In this document: piece by piece, positions 38,662 to 47,974 of the stretch | Layout: every line of letters starts with the position of its first letter | Position numbering within the stretch: position 1 is the stretch's first letter | Assembly (NCBI RefSeq): GCF_028682395.1 | Contig: NZ_JANHLC010000011.1 | Span: forward strand, 1-64,000 | Length of the DNA: 64,000 nucleotides | Reading direction: 5' to 3' | Source: Pseudomonas putida | Lineage (GTDB): Bacteria; Pseudomonadota; Gammaproteobacteria; Pseudomonadales; Pseudomonadaceae | Program-made: the position numbers and the translations under genes | Notes under the pieces: generated by a model | Databases searched by the model: none | What the model saw: only the letters and a program-made list of their open reading frames with translations | What the model was told of the DNA's origin: nothing

Positions 38662-41600
38662 TTGACCAACGTCAGTTCGCCGTCTTCCGTGCGCGCATCC
38701 AGCCATGCGTCCGGCTCACCTTTGCGCGGCACTCTGAAAGGTGCGTTGGCGACGCTGGTCCTATTGCTGCTCGGGCTGCTGTTCTGGCAGTTGATCGAGC
38801 AGTTCCAGCTGACCCAGAAAGTCCAGCGCCAGCAGATTATCGACTCCAGCGCCGACCTGAGCGAGCGCATCAGCCTGAACATGGCCCTGAACGCGCAGAT
38901 CGCCCTGAATCTGTTGCCCGCTGGCGAGCTTCGCGGCGCTGGCGGACAACCGCAACAGCTGCTTGAAAAACTGCAACGCGCCCTCCCCGCCCTGCACAGC
39001 GTTGCCCTGCTCGATGCCGCGGGCCAGATCCTCGACGACAGCGCCGCGCCCAGCCAGAAAGACGAAGCCCTCGGCGAGTTGCTCAGCCGCGCCCGTGAAA
39101 AGGCCTACTACTTTGCCAATAGCGTGGACGGCTCGCAGATCTACCTGTTGCTGCGCCACCCCGACGCCGCGACCAGCCATTTCTGGTTGTTGCGCCTGGC
39201 ACCCGACTTGCTGCGCCAGCTCGCCGGGCAAAGCGATCAGGGACGGCGCAGCGAATGGCTGCTCGAAAATCGCCTGAATCAGGGGGTCATCAGCCGCGGC
39301 GGTGAGCCGACACCGGCCTCGGCCGTAGCCCCCGACGATAGCGCCCACACCGTACTCAGCGTCCCGCTGGCCAACAGCGACTGGCAGTTGCGCGGCCTGT
39401 TCGACCGGAGCAAGGCCGTCGAGAGCCTGCTTCCGGCCCTGATCGGAAAATGCCTGCTGGGCTTGCTCGTCTCCCTGCTGCCAGTAGCCGCCTTGCTCGG
39501 CATGCGTCGGCGCCAGCGTCAGTTGCACGAAGGGCGTCGACGCTACCAGGATATTTTCGAAGGCACCGGCGTGGCCCTTTGCGTGCTTGACCTGTCCGGC
39601 CTGTTGAACGCTCTCGACAAGGCCGGCCTGCACGATGGCGACGACCTCAAGCAATGGCTGGCCGAACACCCGGAACAACGCAAGGTGCTGCTGCGCGAGT
39701 TGCGCATCACCGAAGTCAACCAGATGGCCCTGCAACTGCTCGGGGTGCAATCCTGCGAGCAAGCCTGGCAGCGCCTGATCGAAGGCTGCCCACTGAGCGA
39801 TACTGCCATCGGCTATCAATTGGTCGAAGCGGTCCTCAACCGGCAGAGCCAGCTCGAACTGGAAATCCGCCTGGAAGATGCCCACGGCCATGAACAACAT
39901 CTGTGGCTGGTCATCCGCCTGCCGGATGAGCAGCATGACTACCAGGCGGTCATCCTGAGCATCAGCGATGTCACCAGCCGCAAGCTGATCGAGTTGTCGT
40001 TGCTCGAACGCGAAGGCTTTTGGTCCGACGTGGTGCGTACCGTGCCCGACCACCTGTATGTACAGGATGTCATCAGCCAGCGGATGATCTTCAGCAACCA
40101 CCACCTGGGCCAGACCCTGGGCTACAACAAGACCGAACTGCACCAGATGGGCGAGTACTTCTGGGAAATTCTGCTCAACCCCGAAGATGCCGAGCACTAC
40201 CACCGCCTGCGCCACCAGCAGCGCCACGGCAGCTATGCGCACCTGTTGCAGTGCCAGTTGCGCTTTCGCCACCGCGACGGCCAATGGCGCTGCTTCGAGA
40301 TCCGCGAACAGGCCCTGGCGCGAGACAAGTACGACCAGGTCACGCGCATTATCGGCGTCGCCAAGGACATCACCGACCAGATCGCCGCCAGCGAGTCGCT
40401 GCGTGACAGTGAGCAGCGCTACCGCATGCTCGCCGAGAGCATCAGCGACGTGATCTTCTCCACCGACAGCCGCCTGAAGCTCAACTATGTCAGCCCCTCG
40501 GTCCATGCCGTGCTGGGCTATGACACCGCGTGGGTTTTCGAGAACGGCTGGCAATCGACTATTGCCAACCCCCAGCAACTGACCGGCGTCTACGGCTTTG
40601 TCGAGCGGGTCAGCAAGGCCCTCGACCGTCCCGAAGAGCTGGCCCTGCTGCGCAACCAGGTACAGACCCAACTGTTCCTGTTCGACTGCCTGCGGGCCGA
40701 TGGCCGCAAGATCCCGATCGAACTGCGGCTGGTCATGGTTTGGGATGAACACGACAGTTTCGAGGGCGTCTTGGGGGTCGGCCGCGATATCAGCCAGCAA
40801 CGTCGTGCCGAGAAAGACCTGCGCATGGCCGCGACGGTGTTCGAGCACTCGACCTCGGCGATCCTGATCACCGACCCGGCCGGCTATATCGTCCAGGCCA
40901 ACGAGGCCTTCAGCCGGGTCAGCGGCTATGCCGTCGCCCAGGTCCTCGACCAGTTGCCCGGCATGCTGACCGTCGACGAGCAGCAGGAAGCCCACCTGCG
41001 CTATGTGCTCAAGCAGTTGCAACAGCACAACACCTGGGAAGGCGAAGTCTGGCTCAAGCGCCGCAGCGGCGAGCATTACCCGGCCTGGGTCGGCATCACC
41101 GCCGTGCTCGACGACGAAGGCGACCTGGCCAGCTACGTGTGCTTCTTTACCGACATCAGCGAGCGCAAGGCCAGCGAACAGCGGATTCACCGCCTGGCCT
41201 ACTATGACGCCCTGACCCACCTGCCCAACCGCACCCTGTTCCAGGACCGCCTGCACACGGCGCTGCAACAGGCCGAACGGCAGAAATCCTGGGTCGTACT
41301 GATGTTCCTCGACCTGGATCGCTTCAAGCCGATCAATGACTCCCTCGGCCATGCCGCGGGTGATCGCATGCTCAAGGAGATGGCCACGCGCCTGCTCGGC
41401 TGCGTCTATGACGACGATACCGTGGCGCGCATGGGCGGCGACGAATTCACCCTGTTGCTGCAGCCCCGCGCGACCCGCGAGATGGCTCTGAACCGGGCGA
41501 TCAATGTCGCCGAACAAATTCTCGCCAGCCTGGTCCGGCCGTTTGTGCTCGAAGGCCGCGAGTTCTTCGTCACCGCCAGTATCGGCATCGCCCTCAGCCC

Positions 41601-42507
41601 TCAGGACGGCAACGAACTGAGCCAGTTGATGAAGAACGCTGACACGGCCATGTACCACGCCAAGGAACGCGGCAAGAACAACTTCCAGTTCTACCAGGCC
41701 GATATGAACGCCACGGCGCTGGAACGTCTGGAGCTGGAAAGCGACCTGCGTCACGCCCTGGAGCAGCAGGAGTTCGTACTGTATTACCAACCGCAGTTCA
41801 GCGGTGACGGCAAGCGCCTGACCGGGGCCGAAGCCCTGCTGCGCTGGCGCCATCCACGACGCGGGCTGGTGCCGCCAGGCGACTTTATCCCGGTGCTCGA
41901 AGAGCTCGGCCTGGTGGTGGATGTGGGCGACTGGGTGATTGCCGAAGCCTGCCGTCAGCTCAAGACCTGGCACCAGTCCAAGGTCCGGGTACCGAAAGTG
42001 TCCGTGAACATCTCGGCCCGGCAGTTCTCCGACGGCCAACTGGGGACGCGCATCGCCACGATCCTCAAGGAAACCGGCTTGCCACCGGCCTGCCTGGAGT
42101 TGGAACTGACTGAAAGCATCCTGATGCGCGAAGTCAGCGAAGCCATGCAGATTCTTGCGGGGCTGAAAAACCTGGGCCTGAGCATTGCGGTCGATGACTT
42201 TGGGACCGGCTATTCGTCGCTCAACTACCTCAAGCAATTCCCCATCGACGTGCTCAAGATCGACCGGTCCTTCGTCGACGGCCTGCCGTCGGGCGAACAG
42301 GATGCGCAGATTGCCCGAGCGATCATCGCCATGGCCCACAGCCTCAACCTGGCGGTCATTGCCGAGGGCGTCGAGACCCACGAACAGCTGGACTTCCTGC
42401 GCGAGCATGGCTGCGACGAAGTGCAGGGCTACCTGTTCGGTCGTCCGATGGCCGCCGGCCGGTTCGAAGCACAATTCAGCAACGACGCACTCTTCATGTT
42501 TGAGTGA
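38662..42507 (+). CDS. morA: Membrane PAS-GGDEF-EAL c-di-GMP enzyme, MorA-type
   Basis: This 1281-residue protein has one TM at about 26-48, a periplasmic segment to about 255, a second TM at about 257-280, and about four PAS domains (290-840). A GGDEF domain with intact GGDEF at residues 925-929 and an EAL domain with Glu1057 in GAEALLRW and DDFGTGYSSLNYL follow. Both signatures are intact, so it may both make and degrade c-di-GMP. The start is TTG, supported by AGGA seven nt upstream. MorA (PA4601) lies just upstream of glyA in P. aeruginosa and controls flagellar timing and biofilm; that synteny supports the name. Confidence 0.88.
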   Translation: MTNVSSPSSVRASSHASGSPLRGTLKGALATLVLLLLGLLFWQLIEQFQLTQKVQRQQIIDSSADLSERISLNMALNAQIALNLLPAGELRGAGGQPQQLLEKLQRALPALHSVALLDAAGQILDDSAAPSQKDEALGELLSRAREKAYYFANSVDGSQIYLLLRHPDAATSHFWLLRLAPDLLRQLAGQSDQGRRSEWLLENRLNQGVISRGGEPTPASAVAPDDSAHTVLSVPLANSDWQLRGLFDRSKAVESLLPALIGKCLLGLLVSLLPVAALLGMRRRQRQLHEGRRRYQDIFEGTGVALCVLDLSGLLNALDKAGLHDGDDLKQWLAEHPEQRKVLLRELRITEVNQMALQLLGVQSCEQAWQRLIEGCPLSDTAIGYQLVEAVLNRQSQLELEIRLEDAHGHEQHLWLVIRLPDEQHDYQAVILSISDVTSRKLIELSLLEREGFWSDVVRTVPDHLYVQDVISQRMIFSNHHLGQTLGYNKTELHQMGEYFWEILLNPEDAEHYHRLRHQQRHGSYAHLLQCQLRFRHRDGQWRCFEIREQALARDKYDQVTRIIGVAKDITDQIAASESLRDSEQRYRMLAESISDVIFSTDSRLKLNYVSPSVHAVLGYDTAWVFENGWQSTIANPQQLTGVYGFVERVSKALDRPEELALLRNQVQTQLFLFDCLRADGRKIPIELRLVMVWDEHDSFEGVLGVGRDISQQRRAEKDLRMAATVFEHSTSAILITDPAGYIVQANEAFSRVSGYAVAQVLDQLPGMLTVDEQQEAHLRYVLKQLQQHNTWEGEVWLKRRSGEHYPAWVGITAVLDDEGDLASYVCFFTDISERKASEQRIHRLAYYDALTHLPNRTLFQDRLHTALQQAERQKSWVVLMFLDLDRFKPINDSLGHAAGDRMLKEMATRLLGCVYDDDTVARMGGDEFTLLLQPRATREMALNRAINVAEQILASLVRPFVLEGREFFVTASIGIALSPQDGNELSQLMKNADTAMYHAKERGKNNFQFYQADMNATALERLELESDLRHALEQQEFVLYYQPQFSGDGKRLTGAEALLRWRHPRRGLVPPGDFIPVLEELGLVVDVGDWVIAEACRQLKTWHQSKVRVPKVSVNISARQFSDGQLGTRIATILKETGLPPACLELELTESILMREVSEAMQILAGLKNLGLSIAVDDFGTGYSSLNYLKQFPIDVLKIDRSFVDGLPSGEQDAQIARAIIAMAHSLNLAVIAEGVETHEQLDFLREHGCDEVQGYLFGRPMAAGRFEAQFSNDALFMFE

Positions 42508-42522
42508 GAACCACAGCGACCC

Positions 42523-42560
42523 GCGGCAAGCTAAAGGCACCGGCACTTTCAGCTTGCCGC
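42523..42560 (+). terminator. Inverted repeat after morA
   Basis: A perfect 10-bp repeat (gcggcaagct / agcttgccgc) is extended inward by aaag/cttt with one bulge. It lies 15 nt after the morA stop, with no T-run; it is a probable terminator or mRNA end. Confidence 0.55.
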
Positions 42561-42700
42561 TTGAAGCTGACTGCTGTGGTGCGCAGCAGTGCCGCAGCTG
42601 AATCCCTTTCGTCTGCCACATGATCCCCTTTCATATGCCAGATAAAACCCATTGGGTTAGAATGCCCTCCTTTTCTGCCCCCCGATCCTTGAGGACCGCC

Positions 42701-43954
42701 ATGTTCAGCCGTGATTTGACACTCGCCAAGTACGACGCCGATCTCTTTGCCGCCATGGAGCAAGAAGCTCAGCGCCAGGAAGAGCACATTGAGCTGATCG
42801 CTTCGGAAAACTACACCAGCCCAGCGGTGATGGAAGCCCAGGGCTCGGTCCTGACCAACAAATACGCGGAAGGCTACCCAGGCAAGCGCTACTACGGCGG
42901 CTGCGAGTACGTCGACGTGGTCGAGCAACTGGCCATCGACCGCGCCAAGGAACTGTTCGGCGCCGATTACGCCAACGTCCAGCCGCACGCCGGTTCCCAA
43001 GCCAACAGCGCCGTCTACCTGGCCCTGCTGCAAGCGGGCGACACCATCCTGGGCATGAGCCTGGCCCACGGCGGTCACCTGACCCACGGCGCCAGCGTCA
43101 GCTCCTCCGGCAAGCTGTACAACGCCGTTCAATACGGTATCGATGCCAACGGCCTGATCGACTACGCCGAAGTCGAACGCCTGGCGCTTGAACACAAGCC
43201 AAAAATGATCGTTGCCGGCTTCTCCGCCTACTCGCAAGTGCTGGACTTCCCGCGCTTCCGTGAAATCGCCGACAAGGTGGGCGCCTACCTGTTCGTCGAC
43301 ATGGCCCACGTCGCCGGCCTGGTGGCTGCGGGCGTGTACCCGAACCCGGTGCCATTTGCCGACGTGGTGACCACCACGACCCACAAGACCCTGCGCGGTC
43401 CACGTGGCGGCCTGATCCTGGCTCGCGCCAACGCCGACATCGAGAAGAAACTGAACTCCGCCGTATTCCCAGGTGCCCAGGGCGGCCCGCTGGAGCACGT
43501 GATCGCCGCCAAGGCCGTGTGCTTCAAGGAAGCCCTGCAGCCTGAGTTCAAGACCTACCAGCAACAAGTGATCAAGAACGCCCAGGCCATGGCCAGCGTG
43601 TTTATCGAGCGCGGTTTCGACGTGGTTTCCGGCGGTACCGAGAACCACCTGTTCCTGCTCTCGCTGATCAAGCAGGACATCACCGGTAAAGACGCCGACG
43701 CTGCCCTGGGTCGCGCCTTTATCACCGTGAACAAGAACTCCGTACCTAACGACCCACGCTCGCCGTTCGTCACCTCGGGCCTGCGTATCGGCACCCCGGC
43801 CGTGACCACTCGCGGCTTCAAGGAAGCCGAGTGCCGCGAACTGGCGGGCTGGATCTGCGACATCCTGGCCGACCTGAACAACGAAGCCGTGATCGACGGT
43901 GTTCGCGAGAAGGTCAAGGCCATTTGCGCCAAGCTGCCGGTTTACGGCGCTTGA
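42701..43954 (+). CDS. glyA: Serine hydroxymethyltransferase
   Basis: GlyA interconverts serine and glycine with tetrahydrofolate and has 417 residues. The PLP lysine lies in [14 protein letters not shown], and [15 protein letters not shown] and the substrate Asp in [11 protein letters not shown] are conserved. The ATG is at MFSRDLTL, with GAGG seven nt upstream; a TAGAAT 38 nt further up could be its -10. A strong terminator follows. Confidence 0.98.
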   Translation: MFSRDLTLAKYDADLFAAMEQEAQRQEEHIELIASENYTSPAVMEAQGSVLTNKYAEGYPGKRYYGGCEYVDVVEQLAIDRAKELFGADYANVQPHAGSQANSAVYLALLQAGDTILGMSLAHGGHLTHGASVSSSGKLYNAVQYGIDANGLIDYAEVERLALEHKPKMIVAGFSAYSQVLDFPRFREIADKVGAYLFVDMAHVAGLVAAGVYPNPVPFADVVTTTTHKTLRGPRGGLILARANADIEKKLNSAVFPGAQGGPLEHVIAAKAVCFKEALQPEFKTYQQQVIKNAQAMASVFIERGFDVVSGGTENHLFLLSLIKQDITGKDADAALGRAFITVNKNSVPNDPRSPFVTSGLRIGTPAVTTRGFKEAECRELAGWICDILADLNNEAVIDGVREKVKAICAKLPVYGA

Positions 43955-43970
43955 TTGCAGTTGCCTGAAT

Positions 43971-44001
43971 AAAAAAACCCGGCTATCCGCCGGGTTTTTT
44001 T
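43971..44001 (+). terminator. glyA rho-independent terminator
   Basis: The stem acccggc / gccgggt with a tatcc loop is flanked by seven A residues and seven T residues, so it can stop transcription from both sides. Confidence 0.9.
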
Positions 44002-44041
44002 ATGGCCATTACACCGACCCCATTGCAGAGGCGCCGGAGCA

Positions 44042-45019
44042 TCAGTCGGCGATCACCCGAGCGAAGCCGGCACGGATTTTCTCTTCCGGTAATTCGTCGG
44101 CAATAAATACGATCACGCTTTCACGCGGCTCGCCTTCACCCCATTCGCTGTCCCAATCGAAGCCATAAAGTTTCAATACCCCCTGGAACACCATCCGCCG
44201 CGGCTCGTTGACAATATTGAGCACGCCTTTGTAACGCAGCAGTTGCTTGCCGTGGTCCTCCAGCAATTCATTCATGAACTCACTGAGTCGGTCGAGATCC
44301 AGCGCCTTGTCGGTGCGCAGCACCAGGCTGGAAATCCGGTCGATGGACGCTGCCGGGTTCACCGGGCGCAAGCTCAGGCCACCGCCCAGGTCGGCATTGA
44401 GGTTGAACCCACGCACGTCGAGCAATTGCGCCAGGTCGATCCTGCCGTGCTCGACCACGCGGATCGGCGCACGCCGGTTGATTCGCGTCAGGCGCTCGCT
44501 CAAGGCCGCGAAGCTCGCGTCGTCCACCAGGTCGCGCTTGCTGACCAGCAGCCGATCGGCAAAGCCGATCTGGGCCTGGGCAATGGTCTGGGTCAGGTGG
44601 TGCTCCGCGTGGGCGGCATCCACCAGGGTAATGATGCCGTCGAGCAGATAGCGTTCGCGCAGTTCTTCATCAATAAAAAAGGTCTGGGCCACCGGCGCCG
44701 GGTCGGCCAGGCCGGTGCATTCGATCACCAGGCGGTCGAAGGCGATTTCGCCGCTGTCCAGGCGCTCCAGCAACAAGAACAGGGCCTTGGTCAGGTCGGT
44801 GTGAATCGTGCAGCAGACACAACCGTTGGCCAGGGTCATGACCTGCACCGGCTCCGCGCCGAGCAACTGGCTGTCGATACCGGCATCACTGAATTCGTTC
44901 TCGATCACGGCGATCTTCAGGCCGTGCTCGGCTTTGAGCAGGTGGCGCAGCAGCGTGGTCTTGCCCGCGCCGAGAAAACCACTCAACACGGTGACGGGGA
45001 TTGGCTTCACTTCAGTCAT
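44042..45019 (-). CDS. yjiA: COG0523 GTP-binding metallochaperone, YjiA-type
   Basis: This 325-residue protein is a CobW/COG0523 G3E GTPase. It has P-loop GFLGAGKTT, the metal-binding CxCC motif in NGCVCCT, and NKxD-type SKRDLVD. A C-terminal CobW_C domain ends FIADELPEEKI. The metal may be zinc, as in other members, but this is not shown here. It follows ybdD, which follows cstA, in the same direction, as in PA4604-PA4606. The start was set at MTEVKP. Confidence 0.88.
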   Translation of the reverse strand: MTEVKPIPVTVLSGFLGAGKTTLLRHLLKAEHGLKIAVIENEFSDAGIDSQLLGAEPVQVMTLANGCVCCTIHTDLTKALFLLLERLDSGEIAFDRLVIECTGLADPAPVAQTFFIDEELRERYLLDGIITLVDAAHAEHHLTQTIAQAQIGFADRLLVSKRDLVDDASFAALSERLTRINRRAPIRVVEHGRIDLAQLLDVRGFNLNADLGGGLSLRPVNPAASIDRISSLVLRTDKALDLDRLSEFMNELLEDHGKQLLRYKGVLNIVNEPRRMVFQGVLKLYGFDWDSEWGEGEPRESVIVFIADELPEEKIRAGFARVIAD

Positions 45020-45113
45020 GGGACTCCCAGGCAATAAAACGCATCACGCAGAAATAAAAACGCGCCACGACTCGCGTGACGCGTTGGCTCAACACGTGCC
45101 GCCGATCAGCCGA

Positions 45114-45311
45114 TCAGCAGCACTTCGGACCACCCTTGCCGCCGTAACGGGCTTCCTGGCGTTCACGAAAGAACGCCTCGTAGCTCATCATCGGCTTGTC
45201 CGGGTGCTTGGTCTGCATATGCTCGACGTAAGTGTCGTAGTCGGGCATGCCGACCATCAGGCGCGCGGCCTGACCGAGGTATTTACCGAGGCGACTCAGG
45301 TCATTGAACAT
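45114..45311 (-). CDS. YbdD/YjiX family small protein
   Basis: This 65-residue DUF466 protein has [18 protein letters not shown] and ends in the GGKGGPKCC metal-like Cys pair. It is 15 nt downstream of cstA, as in enterobacteria, so it probably helps the transporter, although no mechanism is known. Confidence 0.92.
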   Translation of the reverse strand: MFNDLSRLGKYLGQAARLMVGMPDYDTYVEHMQTKHPDKPMMSYEAFFRERQEARYGGKGGPKCC

Positions 45312-45326
45312 CGCTGCATTCCTCTT

Positions 45327-47393
45327 TTAAGCGTCCGGTACGGCCTGATACGGTGATTCTTTATCCGTGCGCTCCTTGTTGCCCCAGGCCGCGACACCGA
45401 CCTTGAGCGCATAGAACAGGATGCTGAAGACCACGAACAGGAACAGCGCAGTCAGCGTTGCGTTGGTATAGGCGTTCCAGATCACATGCTGCATCTGGTC
45501 GATGCTCTTGGCCGGGGCCAGGATCTGGCCATTGGCCAGAGCATCGCTGTATTTCTTCGCCAGCGACAGGAAGCCGATCGCCGGGTTGGCGTCGAACAGC
45601 TTGATGAACCCTGCGGTAGTGGTGCAGATCAGCAGCCAGACCGCTGGCAGCATGGTCACCCAGATGTAGCGCTGGCGTTTCATTTTGATCAGCACAACGG
45701 TCGCGAGCATCAAGGCGATACCGGCGAGCATCTGGTTGGAGATGCCGAAAAGTGGCCACAAGGTGTTGATGCCACCCAGCGGATCGATCACGCCCTGATA
45801 CAGCAGGTAACCCCACATGGCCACGCAGCCTGCGGTCGCAATCAGGTTGGCGCCCCAGGACTCGGTACGCTTCAACGCTGGCACAAAGGAACCCAGCAGG
45901 TCCTGCAGCATGAAACGTCCCGCGCGGGTCCCGGCGTCAACCGCCGTCAGGATAAACAACGCTTCGAACAGAATTGCAAAGTGGTACCAGAACGCCATGG
46001 TGTTTTCACCCGGCAGGACACTGTGCAGGATCTGCGCGATACCGACCGCCAGGGTCGGGGCACCGCCCGCACGGGCGAGGATCGTGGTTTCGCCAATGTC
46101 ATGGGCCACGGCCTGCAGCGCTTCCGGGGTAATTGCAAAGCCCCAGCTGCTGACGGTTTGCGCCACGGTGACCACGTCACCGCCGACAATCGCCGCGGGG
46201 CTGTTCATGGCGAAGTACACGCCCGGCTCGATCACCGAAGCGGCAACCATCGCCATAATAGCCACGAACGACTCCATCAGCATGCCGCCGTAGCCGATGT
46301 AACGGGCGTGCCCCTCGTTGGCCAGCAACTTGGGCGTAGTGCCCGAAGAGATCAGCGCATGGAAACCCGAGACCGCACCACACGCGATGGTGATGAACAG
46401 GAACGGGAACAGGCCGCCCTTCCACACCGGGCCAGTGCCGTCGATAAACTGGGTCAGTGCCGGCATTTTCAGGTCGGGCATGGTGACCAGGATGCCGATT
46501 GCCAGGGCGATGATGGTGCCGATTTTCAGGAAGGTCGACAGGTAGTCACGCGGCGCCAGAATCAGCCAGACCGGCAGTACTGCGGCGACAAAGCCGTAGC
46601 CGATCAGCATCCAGGTAATCTGGATCCCGGTGAAGGTGAAGGCCTTGGCCCACACAGGGTCAGCGGCAATCAGCCCGCCCAGCCAGATCGAACCCAGCAG
46701 CAATGCCACACCGATCAGGGAGATCTCGCCGATGCGGCCCGGGCGGATGTAGCGCATGTAAATGCCCATGAACATCGCGATCGGGATGGTCGCCATCACG
46801 GTGAAGATGCCCCACGGGCTTTCGGCCAGGGCCTTGACCACGATCAGCGCCAGCACCGCCAGGATGATGATCATGATCAGGAAGCAGCCAAACAGGGCGA
46901 TGGTGCCCGGGATGCGGCCCATTTCCTCGCGGACCATATCCCCCAGGGAGCGGCCGTTGCGACGCGTGGACAGGAACAGGACCATAAAGTCCTGCACCGC
47001 ACCGGCCAGTACAACGCCAGCAATCAGCCAGAGTGTGCCAGGCAGATACCCCATCTGCGCCGCCAGCACCGGACCGACCAATGGCCCCGCGCCAGCGATG
47101 GCCGCGAAGTGGTGACCGAACAGGATGTGTTTGTTGGTCGGCACATAGTCCAGACCATCATTGTTGAGGACCGCCGGGGTAGCCCGACGTGGGTCCAGTT
47201 GCATCACGTGGTTCGCGATGAACAGACTGTAGTAGCGATAAGCAACCAGATAGATCGCCACTGCGGCAACCACGATCCACAAGGCGTTGATCGCCTCTCC
47301 GCGGCGCAATGCCACTACGCCCAGGGCGCAAGCTCCTACGATCGCCAGCAGCAGCCAGGGTATGTGGCGTAGCAGGCTATTATTATTTTTCAT
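45327..47393 (-). CDS. cstA: CstA-family carbon starvation / pyruvate transporter
   Basis: This 688-residue membrane protein has about 16-18 hydrophobic segments. The CstA features DPRRATPAVLNNDGLDYVPT, GHHFAAIAGAGPLVGPVLAAQMGYLPG and GPVWKGGLFPFLFITIACGAVSGFHALI are present. The family includes the pyruvate transporters BtsT and CstA. The start at MKNNNS is preceded by a plausible AT-rich leader. It is divergent from mapZ, with a 208-nt spacer. Confidence 0.95.
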   Translation of the reverse strand: MKNNNSLLRHIPWLLLAIVGACALGVVALRRGEAINALWIVVAAVAIYLVAYRYYSLFIANHVMQLDPRRATPAVLNNDGLDYVPTNKHILFGHHFAAIAGAGPLVGPVLAAQMGYLPGTLWLIAGVVLAGAVQDFMVLFLSTRRNGRSLGDMVREEMGRIPGTIALFGCFLIMIIILAVLALIVVKALAESPWGIFTVMATIPIAMFMGIYMRYIRPGRIGEISLIGVALLLGSIWLGGLIAADPVWAKAFTFTGIQITWMLIGYGFVAAVLPVWLILAPRDYLSTFLKIGTIIALAIGILVTMPDLKMPALTQFIDGTGPVWKGGLFPFLFITIACGAVSGFHALISSGTTPKLLANEGHARYIGYGGMLMESFVAIMAMVAASVIEPGVYFAMNSPAAIVGGDVVTVAQTVSSWGFAITPEALQAVAHDIGETTILARAGGAPTLAVGIAQILHSVLPGENTMAFWYHFAILFEALFILTAVDAGTRAGRFMLQDLLGSFVPALKRTESWGANLIATAGCVAMWGYLLYQGVIDPLGGINTLWPLFGISNQMLAGIALMLATVVLIKMKRQRYIWVTMLPAVWLLICTTTAGFIKLFDANPAIGFLSLAKKYSDALANGQILAPAKSIDQMQHVIWNAYTNATLTALFLFVVFSILFYALKVGVAAWGNKERTDKESPYQAVPDA

Positions 47394-47601
47394 TTTTTTA
47401 TTCCAGCCAGGTGGACACGAAAGGACAGCCAGGTCGAGTTTAGCGCCTGTACGACTAAAGGCCACCCCCCGACCTTGGTCTAGAGCGGTCTTTTCGACAT
47501 CCCTGGGTAAATACAGGCTCCTGGCCAGTATCCAGGGGGAGGGGTTAGCGGTTTAGTGCGGCAGCGGTCTATAGTTCAGCCCATAAACAGAGGGCTTTAC
47601 C

Positions 47602-47970
47602 ATGAGTGATACCCCGTCCGAGCGTCGCCGCTTCAAACGCATCGCCTTCGATGCCCAGACCGAACTCAGCCAGGGCCCGTATCACTGGCCCGTCAAACTA
47701 ATCGATCTATCGCTCAAGGGGCTGCTGATCGAGCGCCCCGATCCCTGGCTGGGCGAAGCCGACCAGCCTTTCGAAGTGACGGTCAAGCTGGCGCCCCAGG
47801 TCAATGTGCTGATGACCGTGCAACTGGCCCACGACCACAATGGGCAACTGGGTTTCCAGTGCGTGCATATCAGCCTGGAATCCATCAGCCATTTGCGGCG
47901 CCTGGTCGAACTCAACCTGGGTGACCAGGCCGAACTCGAACGCGAGCTCGGCGCCCTGATCGAACTCTGA
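47602..47970 (+). CDS. mapZ: PilZ-domain c-di-GMP receptor MapZ
   Basis: This 122-residue, single PilZ-domain protein has the c-di-GMP motifs RxxxR (Arg9-Arg13 in RRRFKR) and DxSxxG (Asp35-Gly40, DLSLKG). The PA4608 orthologue binds the CheR methyltransferase and alters chemotactic bias. It lies between cstA and radA, as in P. aeruginosa. AGAGGG precedes the ATG by eight nt. It fits functionally with MorA, which lies about 5 kb upstream. Confidence 0.9.
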   Translation: MSDTPSERRRFKRIAFDAQTELSQGPYHWPVKLIDLSLKGLLIERPDPWLGEADQPFEVTVKLAPQVNVLMTVQLAHDHNGQLGFQCVHISLESISHLRRLVELNLGDQAELERELGALIEL

Positions 47971-47974
47971 GCGT

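Noticed and set aside
38761-42621. 1286-codon open frame covering the antisense strand of morA
   Set aside because: It mirrors the codon pattern of morA over its whole length and has no recognisable domain, so it is a shadow of the real gene.
45486-47372. 628-codon frame opposite cstA
   Set aside because: It is rich in His, Gln, Asp and Arg, as antisense frames of membrane-protein genes are, and has no start context.
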